A stretch of 64,000 nt of DNA from positions 64,521 through 128,520 of the forward strand of contig NZ_LNCU01000041.1 in the NCBI RefSeq assembly GCF_001542415.1, read 5' to 3'. The DNA is from Bradyrhizobium macuxiense. Lineage in GTDB: Bacteria > Pseudomonadota > Alphaproteobacteria > Rhizobiales > Xanthobacteraceae. This document shows positions 58,395 to 64,000 of this stretch, piece by piece; the first letter of the stretch is position 1, and every line of letters starts with the position of its first letter. The translations under genes and the position numbers were made by a program. The notes under the pieces are model-generated. The model did no database searches, was not told the DNA's origin, and was given only the letters and a program-made list of their open reading frames with translations.

Positions 58395-59489
58395 ATGACT
58401 GCCTTAATGAACAAGACTTCGAAGCGCCGCCTGCTGCTGGCGTCTGACAGAAGCGATCAGAGCAACGAGCTCGCCAGCATCCTGCGGTCGGTGGGAGAGG
58501 TCGATACCATCCCGACCTCGGAAATTCCCGAGCAGCCCGCCCGCGATCTCTCCGGCATTGTGGTCGACATCAACCTGCGTTCGCCGGAAAGCGTGCAGCT
58601 CGTCCGCGCCAAGCTGCAGGGCGAGGCCTATCGCGAGATGCCGCGGCTGTTCGTGCTGGCGGACGCGCTGCATCATGCCTCGATGCAGGCCTGGGCGCTC
58701 GGCGCCACCGACACGATCTCGCGGCCGTTCGATGCGCGCGGCATCCTGCAGCGCATCCGCGCCGCATTTCCCGACAACAGCGGCTACGACGAGACCGATC
58801 GCGGCAAGGCGCTCAACCGCGGCGTCGAGGCTGCGCATGCGGTGATGGTCAAGATGTTCGAGCGGATGCGCGCCGGCGAGCCGCTGAAGTTCGACGACAT
58901 CGTCGCAGCCGAGAACAAGATCATCAAGGCGATCAAGCACAACTCGCTGCGCGAATGGCTGACCACCGTCGGCTGCCATCACCATGAGACCTATCGCCAC
59001 TGCCTGTTCGTGACCGGCTTTGCCGTGGCGTTCGCCCAGCATCTCGGCATGCGCGAGGACGATCAGCGGCGGCTCGCTCGCGCCGCTTTGCTGCACGATG
59101 TCGGCAAGGCGTTCGTCCCGGTGGCGCTGCTCGACAAGCCGGGCGCGCTGACGGTCGAGGAAATGGCCGAGATGCGCGAACATCCGCGCCGCGGCTATGA
59201 GGCGTTGTCCGCGCAGGGCGGCTTCCCGCCGGAAATGCTCGACGTGATCCTGCATCACCACGAATTCCTCGATGGCACCGGCTACCCCAACGGCCTCAGC
59301 GGCAACCAGATCAGCGACATCGTCCGCGTCACCACGATCGTCGACGTCTATGCTGCGCTGGTGGAGAAGCGCGCATATCGGCTGCAGTTCACCCACGCCA
59401 AGGCGTTCTCCATGATGGAGGACATGAGCGGCAAGCTCGACCAGCAGCTGCTGCAGGCGTTCCGCCCGGTGGCGTTCGGGCATTATTGA
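58395..59489 (+). CDS. HD-GYP domain protein with receiver-like N-terminus
   Basis: 364 aa. Residues about 10-125 resemble a response-regulator receiver (RRLLLASDRSDQSNELASIL, with an Asp in GIVVDINLRSP). The C-terminal 200 residues are an HD-GYP phosphodiesterase: HHHETYRHCLFVTGF near 190, ALLHDVGKAFVPVALLDKPG near 230 and ILHHHEFLDGTGYPNGLSG near 285, with all main metal ligands seen. Members break down cyclic di-GMP. No sensor kinase is adjacent. Start at the ATG at 58395; the ATG at 58407 is an alternative. Confidence 0.9.
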   Translation: MTALMNKTSKRRLLLASDRSDQSNELASILRSVGEVDTIPTSEIPEQPARDLSGIVVDINLRSPESVQLVRAKLQGEAYREMPRLFVLADALHHASMQAWALGATDTISRPFDARGILQRIRAAFPDNSGYDETDRGKALNRGVEAAHAVMVKMFERMRAGEPLKFDDIVAAENKIIKAIKHNSLREWLTTVGCHHHETYRHCLFVTGFAVAFAQHLGMREDDQRRLARAALLHDVGKAFVPVALLDKPGALTVEEMAEMREHPRRGYEALSAQGGFPPEMLDVILHHHEFLDGTGYPNGLSGNQISDIVRVTTIVDVYAALVEKRAYRLQFTHAKAFSMMEDMSGKLDQQLLQAFRPVAFGHY

Positions 59490-59501
59490 GCCGCCAAGAT
59501 C

Positions 59502-59595
59502 CTCGCGTCATTGCGAGCGGAGCGAAGCGATCCATCGCTCGACATGCGCGGTGAGATGGATTGCTTCGTCGCTTCGCTCCTCGCAATGACGCGAG
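59502..59595. repeat. Palindromic repeat (GTCATTGCGAGCGGAGCGAA family), copy 1
   Basis: Nearly perfect inverted arms run from CTCGCGTCATTGCGAGCGGA at the left to its complement ending GCAATGACGCGAG, with a short centre CGCTCGACATGCGCGG. A second copy is at 62737-62818 and a half copy near 61025-61042. It lies between the HD-GYP and P450 genes. Confidence 0.8.
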
Positions 59596-59695
59596 TGGCG
59601 AGGTACTTAGCCATTCAACGCAAGTCGCTGTCCTTACCTCCGCCTAGATTCCGGCGATCATCGGCGCGACCAAGGCGCAGGCGGCGAGGACCACC

Positions 59696-60985
59696 ATGGA
59701 TACGACAGCGGCCGGGAATCTCGACATTCCCGCGGATATTGCGGCCACTCTCGTCGATCCGGTGGCCTATGCCGACCATCGCATCCACGACAGCTATCGC
59801 TGGCTGCGCGCCAACAATCCGCTCGGCATCGCAAGGCCGGAGCGGTTCGATCCGTTCTGGGTGGTGACCAAGCACGCGCATATCCAGGCGATCAGCCGGC
59901 AGAACGAACTGTTCCACAACGCCGACCGCCCGACCACGCTGACGAACCAGGCGGTCGAGGAGCGCGTCCGCAAGATCACCGGCGGGCCCAATCTGGTGCG
60001 CTCGCTGGTGCAGATGGATGCGCCCGACCATCCGAAATACCGCGCACTGACGCAGGGCTGGTTCATGCCGGCCAATCTCGGGAAGTTCGAAGCCCGCGTT
60101 CGCGAGATCGCGCGGGCCACGGTGCAGCGCATGCTCGACAAGGGCGGCGCCTGCGATTTCGTCGAGGACGTCGCGCTCGGCTATCCCCTGCATGTCATCA
60201 TGGAGATCCTCGGCGTGCCGGAGGCGGACGAGCCGCGCATGCTCAAGTTGACGCAGGAGTTGTTCGGTCCGCAGGATCCCGACACGGCGCGCAGCCGCGA
60301 GTCGCTGAGCGCGGAGCTGTTCTCCGCGATGATGCAGGCGGTGGTCGCAGACTTCTCGGCCTATTTCCGCAAGATCACCGAGGATCGCCGCCGCAACCCG
60401 CGCGACGATCTCGCCACCGTCATCGCCAACGCGAAGATCGGCGGCGACTACATGCCCGAGCACGATCAGACCAGCTACTACATGATCGTCGCCACCGCTG
60501 GGCACGACACCACCTCGTCCTCGACCGCCGGTGCGATCTGGGCGCTGGCCGAGGACCCGGCCGAGTTCGCCAAGGTGAAGGCCAATCCGGAGCTGATCCC
60601 GGGTCTGGTCGACGAGGCGATCCGCTGGATGACGCCGGTCAAGCATTTCATGCGCTCGGCGACGGCGGATACCGAACTCGGCGGCCGCAGAATCGCGAAG
60701 GGCGACTGGCTGATGCTGTGCTACGCCTCGGGCAATCGCGACGAGGAGGTGTTCGAGGATCCCTATCGCTTCCGCAGCGACCGCAAGCCCAACCGCCACG
60801 TCGCCTTCGGCTACGGCGCGCATCTCTGTCTCGGCCAGTATCTGGCCAAGCTCGAGATGCGCATCCTGTTCGAGGAGCTGCTGCCGCGGCTGAAATCGCT
60901 CTCGCTCGACGGCGAGGTGAAGATGACGCAGGCCTACTTCGTGAATGGGCCGAAGAAGCTGCCGATCCGGTTCGAGGTGAATTGA
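59696..60985 (+). CDS. Cytochrome P450
   Basis: 429 aa, soluble bacterial type. The I-helix oxygen-activation motif is VATAGHDTTSSSTAG near residue 268, the K-helix ExxR is in VDEAIRWMTPVKHF near 306, and the haem-binding loop is HVAFGYGAHLCLGQYLAKLE near 365. No membrane anchor is present. Partner ferredoxin and reductase are not encoded beside it. It is followed by a convergent acyl-CoA ligase; a shared catabolic role is possible but unproven. A short Gly/Ala-rich lead precedes the fold. Confidence 0.94.
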   Translation: MDTTAAGNLDIPADIAATLVDPVAYADHRIHDSYRWLRANNPLGIARPERFDPFWVVTKHAHIQAISRQNELFHNADRPTTLTNQAVEERVRKITGGPNLVRSLVQMDAPDHPKYRALTQGWFMPANLGKFEARVREIARATVQRMLDKGGACDFVEDVALGYPLHVIMEILGVPEADEPRMLKLTQELFGPQDPDTARSRESLSAELFSAMMQAVVADFSAYFRKITEDRRRNPRDDLATVIANAKIGGDYMPEHDQTSYYMIVATAGHDTTSSSTAGAIWALAEDPAEFAKVKANPELIPGLVDEAIRWMTPVKHFMRSATADTELGGRRIAKGDWLMLCYASGNRDEEVFEDPYRFRSDRKPNRHVAFGYGAHLCLGQYLAKLEMRILFEELLPRLKSLSLDGEVKMTQAYFVNGPKKLPIRFEVN

Positions 60986-61055
60986 GAACTCTCGTCCCCG
61001 CTGAGGTGGGCAAGGTGAAGCGCCTTCGCTCCTCGCAATGACGGCAGCAGGGAGC

Positions 61056-62636
61056 TCACTCCAGCATCTTCCGCAGTTCCGCCTTCGCTACCTTCTCCAG
61101 CGTCGAGCGCGGCATGTCGTCGACGAAGCGGATTTCCCGGGGCACCTTGAAGTCGGCGAGACCGGAGCGGCAGGCGGCCATGACGTTGTCGTGCAGGTCG
61201 GCGGGCAATGCGGCGACACCGGCGTGCGGAATGATGAAGACGACCGGCACTTCGTCCAGCATCGGGTGCTTCTTCGCCACCACCGCCGCCTCGCGCACGC
61301 CCGGCACCACCGCGATCACCTGCTCGATTTCGGATGCGGCGACATTCTCGCCGCCGACCTTCAACATGTCCTTTGAGCGGTCGCCGAACTTGATGTAGCC
61401 GCGCTCGAGCATCGTGACGCGGTCGCCGGTGATGAAATAGCCGTGCTCGTCGAAGCTCTCGCGCGTCGCCTTCTCGTTGTGCAGATATTCTGCGAACAGC
61501 GACAGGCCGGGAATGCCTTTGATCAGCAGGTTGCCGGTCTCGCCGACGCCGGTCGGCGTGCCGTCGTCATTGGTGATGCGGATCTCGTATTCCGGTGCGG
61601 CGCGGCCGATCGACATCGGCGTGTTGGGCTGATCAACCTCGCCGATGATGCCGTGGGTGATGGTCTCGGTCATGCCCCACCAGCCGATGATCTTGACGCC
61701 GAACACCGCGAATGGCGGCGGCTCGTTCACCGCGGTGCCCCAGAGCCGGAATTTGTGGTTCTTCGGGATCTCGTGCTCCAGCAGCGCCTTCATGCAGAAC
61801 GGGATCGTCGAGGTCCAGGTGCTGCCGTGTTCGAGCGCCACCGGCCAGAAGCGGCTGGCGGAGAAGCGCGGCTGGATCACGCAGGTGCCGCCGACCCACA
61901 GCGTCGACAGCATCGAATAGGCCAACGCGTTGGTGTGGAACAGCGGCAGGTAGGTCTGGTGCACGTCAAAGGCATGCAGGTCCTGATGCGCCGCGTTGAT
62001 CTTGGCGCCCCAAAGGGCGTTCGCATGCGTCCACAGCACCGCCTTCGGGCGCGATGTCGTGCCGGAGGTGTATTGCACGCTGCACGGCGCGAGCGGATCG
62101 ATTGCGCGTCGCGGCCGGTCGGCGCTGTCGGCAAACAGCGATTCGAAGCGGTCACCGCCCGTTGGTGCCTGGGCCGGCGGTTGTCCCGCGTCGTGCGCGG
62201 TCACGGCGATCCAGCGCAGGCTCTTGCAGTTGGCTGATACCAGTTCGGCATAGGCCGGCTGGGTGATCGCGGCGACCGCGCCGCAATGATCGGCGAAATA
62301 TTCGATCTCGGCCGCGGCCGAGCGGGTGTTCGTGGTGACGGCAATGGCGCCGAGTTCGACGCAGGCGAACCACGACATGACCGCCTCGATGCAATTGTCG
62401 AGATGGATCAGGACGTAGTCACCCTGCCTGATGCCGCGCTTCGCAAGACCGGCTGCGAGCGCGCCGACGCGCTCATGGAATTCGCCGTAGGTCCAGCGCC
62501 GTGCCGGCGCGTCGAACGGTGCCCAGATCAGGAACGGGTGATCGCGGCGCACCTGGGCGCGCATCCCGAGCAGCCACGGCACGTCGAGCCCCGCAAACGG
62601 TCCTACGACGCCCGGCGCTGCTTTTGCATTGGTCAT
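61056..62636 (-). CDS. AMP-binding acyl-CoA ligase
   Basis: 526 aa. The adenylation motif SVQYTSGTTSRPKAVLWTHA lies near residue 188, IIGWWGMTETITHGII near 315, hinge YIKFGDRSKDMLKVGGENVA near 415 and the C-terminal Lys near MPRSTLEKVAKAELR. The pattern is nearest carnitine/crotonobetaine-CoA ligase and related cyclohexanecarboxylate or bile-acid type ligases; the substrate is not assigned. Starts MTNAKAAPGVVGPFAGLDVP at 62636, with an AGGACACATG context. Confidence 0.87.
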   Translation of the reverse strand: MTNAKAAPGVVGPFAGLDVPWLLGMRAQVRRDHPFLIWAPFDAPARRWTYGEFHERVGALAAGLAKRGIRQGDYVLIHLDNCIEAVMSWFACVELGAIAVTTNTRSAAAEIEYFADHCGAVAAITQPAYAELVSANCKSLRWIAVTAHDAGQPPAQAPTGGDRFESLFADSADRPRRAIDPLAPCSVQYTSGTTSRPKAVLWTHANALWGAKINAAHQDLHAFDVHQTYLPLFHTNALAYSMLSTLWVGGTCVIQPRFSASRFWPVALEHGSTWTSTIPFCMKALLEHEIPKNHKFRLWGTAVNEPPPFAVFGVKIIGWWGMTETITHGIIGEVDQPNTPMSIGRAAPEYEIRITNDDGTPTGVGETGNLLIKGIPGLSLFAEYLHNEKATRESFDEHGYFITGDRVTMLERGYIKFGDRSKDMLKVGGENVAASEIEQVIAVVPGVREAAVVAKKHPMLDEVPVVFIIPHAGVAALPADLHDNVMAACRSGLADFKVPREIRFVDDMPRSTLEKVAKAELRKMLE

Positions 62637-62736
62637 GTGTCCTCCCGCGTCGCTTCAGCGGCTGCTTGCTTGTTGTCGGGCCTTTGTGCCACCGCTTGCG
62701 GTGGGGAGCAAATCGGAGTTTGGCGTCGTCTTTCCG

Positions 62737-62818
62737 CGTCATTGCGAGCGGAGCGAAGCAATCCATACCTTCCACGGGAGGCGTGGATTGCTTCGTCGCT
62801 ACGCTCCTCGCAATGACG
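62737..62818. repeat. Palindromic repeat (GTCATTGCGAGCGGAGCGAA family), copy 2
   Basis: CGTCATTGCGAGCGGAGCGA at the left, with the complementary TCGCTACGCTCCTCGCAATG closing at 62816. It sits between the acyl-CoA ligase start and the VOC gene stop. The same element as 59502-59595 with a different centre. Confidence 0.8.
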
Positions 62819-62826
62819 TGGAGAGG

Positions 62827-63246
62827 TCAGCCCGCGTTTCCCTCATACGACGAAATCTCGATCAGGCTGCCGTCGGGATCTCGGCAGTAGACCGAGTGCA
62901 GCGTGCCGCGTGCGCCCTGCTTGGCCACCGGACCTTCCTCGATCGCAACGCCATTGGCCTTGAGATGCGCGACCACCTCCTCGGGCGTGCTCGCGGTAAG
63001 GAAGCACAGATCGTCGCTGCCGGCGGTCTCGTGATCGGCGGTGAACCAATCGACCTTGTCGGCGTCTTGCGGCCGCACGTTGATCTTCTGGTTGCCGAAC
63101 ACCAGCGAGGTCCGCGGTGTCTTGCCCTGGCCGGGATCGAACACCTTCGCCTCCATGCCGAGGATCTTGCTGTACCAGACAACCGAGCGCGCGACATCGG
63201 CGACATTGATCACGATGTGGTCGAGCGCATTCACCTTGACGGACAT
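62827..63246 (-). CDS. VOC-superfamily (glyoxalase-fold) protein
   Basis: A 139-aa single VOC module pair. It starts MSVKVNALDHIVINVADVAR, with the first metal ligand His in LDHIV, then a second block HLKANGVAIEEGPVAKQGAR and SVYCRDPDGSLIEISSYEG with the Glu ligand near the end. The family includes glyoxalases, dioxygenases and fosfomycin-resistance proteins; the present sequence matches general small VOC enzymes more than FosA/B. It is upstream of the acyl-CoA ligase on the same strand after 190 bases of repeat. Confidence 0.85.
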   Translation of the reverse strand: MSVKVNALDHIVINVADVARSVVWYSKILGMEAKVFDPGQGKTPRTSLVFGNQKINVRPQDADKVDWFTADHETAGSDDLCFLTASTPEEVVAHLKANGVAIEEGPVAKQGARGTLHSVYCRDPDGSLIEISSYEGNAG

Positions 63247-63266
63247 GATTGATCCCTTCGGTCCAG

Positions 63267-63316
63267 AGCGTTTTCGAGCGAAGTGGACGCCGGTTCGCCT
63301 GAAGAAAACGCGTCAA
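63267..63316 (+). repeat. 50-bp dispersed repeat, copy 3
   Basis: Forward copy of the element at 9319-9368 and 13767-13816, here directly upstream of the VOC gene start and in the divergent region before the Bug-type gene. Its AGCGTTTTCGAGCGAAGTGG left half is identical to copy 2 and the right end keeps GAAGAAAACGCGTCAA. Confidence 0.8.
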
Positions 63317-63487
63317 AACAAGAATTCAGAGCGTCGGTTCTGATGCCGTCAGAGCTGAAGCTTAGCCTTTCGTCGCGGTCGGAGTGTCGCACTGGTCGCT
63401 TCCGGCTTTGTTTGTTAGAATCGCCGCGCGAGTAATTCAACAGAAACGGGCAGGGAGCCAAACCCTGCCGCATCGGGAGGCAACTTC

Positions 63488-64000
63488 ATGATTTCACGCC
63501 GCACTGCGCTGGGCCTGATCGGATCGGGGATTTCGACATTTGCGATCGGCCGCGCAACTGCCGCCGATTATCCGGCGCGGCCGGTGCGGTGGATCGTCGG
63601 CTATCCGCCGGGCGGCGCCACCGACATCATCGCACGCCTGATCGGACAGCGGCTGTCGGAGAAGTTCGGGCAGCAATTCGTGATCGAGAATAAGCCGGGT
63701 GCGGGCAACAATATTGGCACGGAGGCCGCCGTCAATGCCGAGCCGGACGGCTATACCGTGCTGCTGGTCAATCCGGCGAACTACATCAACGCCTCGCTCT
63801 ATGCGAACCTGAAGTTCAATTTCGTGCGCGACGTCGCGCCGATCGCCTCCTTCAATCGTGTGCCGAACGTGATGACGGTCAACAAGGATGTGCCCGCCAA
63901 GAACGTTGCGGAGTTCATCGAATACGTGAAGGCCAATCCCGGCAAGGTCAACATGGCGTCCTCCGGCAACGGCACCTCGGTGCATCTCTCCGGCGAGATG
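63488..64000 (+). CDS. Bug-family (TctC) periplasmic solute-binding protein, 3' truncated by the window
   Basis: The first 171 codons of a tripartite-tricarboxylate-type binding protein. It starts MISRRTALGLIGSGISTFAI, a twin-arginine-like or Sec signal ending near ATA, then has the Bug signature PVRWIVGYPPGGATDIIARL and ENKPGAGNNIGTEAAVNAEP. Typical members are about 320 aa, so roughly half is beyond the window. GGGAGG precedes the ATG by seven bases. Bug proteins bind carboxylates such as aromatic or dicarboxylic acids, often without adjacent membrane genes. Confidence 0.92.
   Translation, partial: MISRRTALGLIGSGISTFAIGRATAADYPARPVRWIVGYPPGGATDIIARLIGQRLSEKFGQQFVIENKPGAGNNIGTEAAVNAEPDGYTVLLVNPANYINASLYANLKFNFVRDVAPIASFNRVPNVMTVNKDVPAKNVAEFIEYVKANPGKVNMASSGNGTSVHLSGEM

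Overview
The window is GC-rich alphaproteobacterial chromosome. Gene order (dnaA-dnaN-recF-gyrB; nifU-tsaB-rimI-fur-miaB-phoH-ybeY-corC-lnt), protein sequence and the many palindromic intergenic repeats point to Bradyrhizobium or a close Nitrobacteraceae relative. No rRNA, tRNA or CRISPR array was recognised. The species assignment is inference; no database was searched.

Layout. 1-11.7 kb is a minus-strand housekeeping block: trmB, an M20 peptidase, a Cro/CI regulator, lnt, a CorC-like CBS protein, ybeY, phoH, miaB, a HAD phosphatase, fur, rimI, tsaB and a NifU-domain protein. 12-22 kb carries a universal stress protein, trpS, murJ, a PfkB sugar/adenosine kinase, an acyl-CoA synthetase, a serine hydrolase and a succinate-semialdehyde dehydrogenase. 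22.2-23.8 kb is a compact minus-strand operon of five small genes. Three are tandem RebB paralogues (R-body structural family), one is a longer divergent relative and one is an unknown leader gene; this is the most unusual system in the window. 23.9-27 kb holds an orphan amino-acid-type binding protein divergent from a GntR regulator and an FAD amine oxidoreductase. 27-34.6 kb is metabolic and accessory: a MetX-like hydrolase, a crotonase, purC, pirin, a GNAT, and a membrane-anchored AraC regulator beside a secreted serine hydrolase. 34.7-36.2 kb is one IS4-family insertion sequence that appears to sit inside a palindromic repeat and has a frame break near its N-terminus. 36.3-40.8 kb: MmgE/PrpD, FUSC transporter, DUF2867, MATE transporter.

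41-50.8 kb is the replication-initiation neighbourhood: murA-type gene, gyrB, recF, a GIY-YIG nuclease, dnaN, dnaA, then an AT-rich intergenic region with clustered GANTC sites and DnaA-box-like words (candidate oriC) and rpsT. A 40-codon open frame with a very strong ribosome binding site lies between dnaA and that region. The murA-type protein has Asp where the usual catalytic Cys lies.

51-64 kb is mixed accessory content: a small membrane protein, msrA, an orphan Wza-like lipoprotein, a dienelactone hydrolase, an alpha/beta hydrolase with a small secreted protein, a two-subunit molybdenum hydroxylase, an HD-GYP protein, a cytochrome P450, an acyl-CoA ligase, a VOC protein and a truncated Bug-type binding protein. 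Several families of dispersed palindromic repeats fill the gaps between genes.
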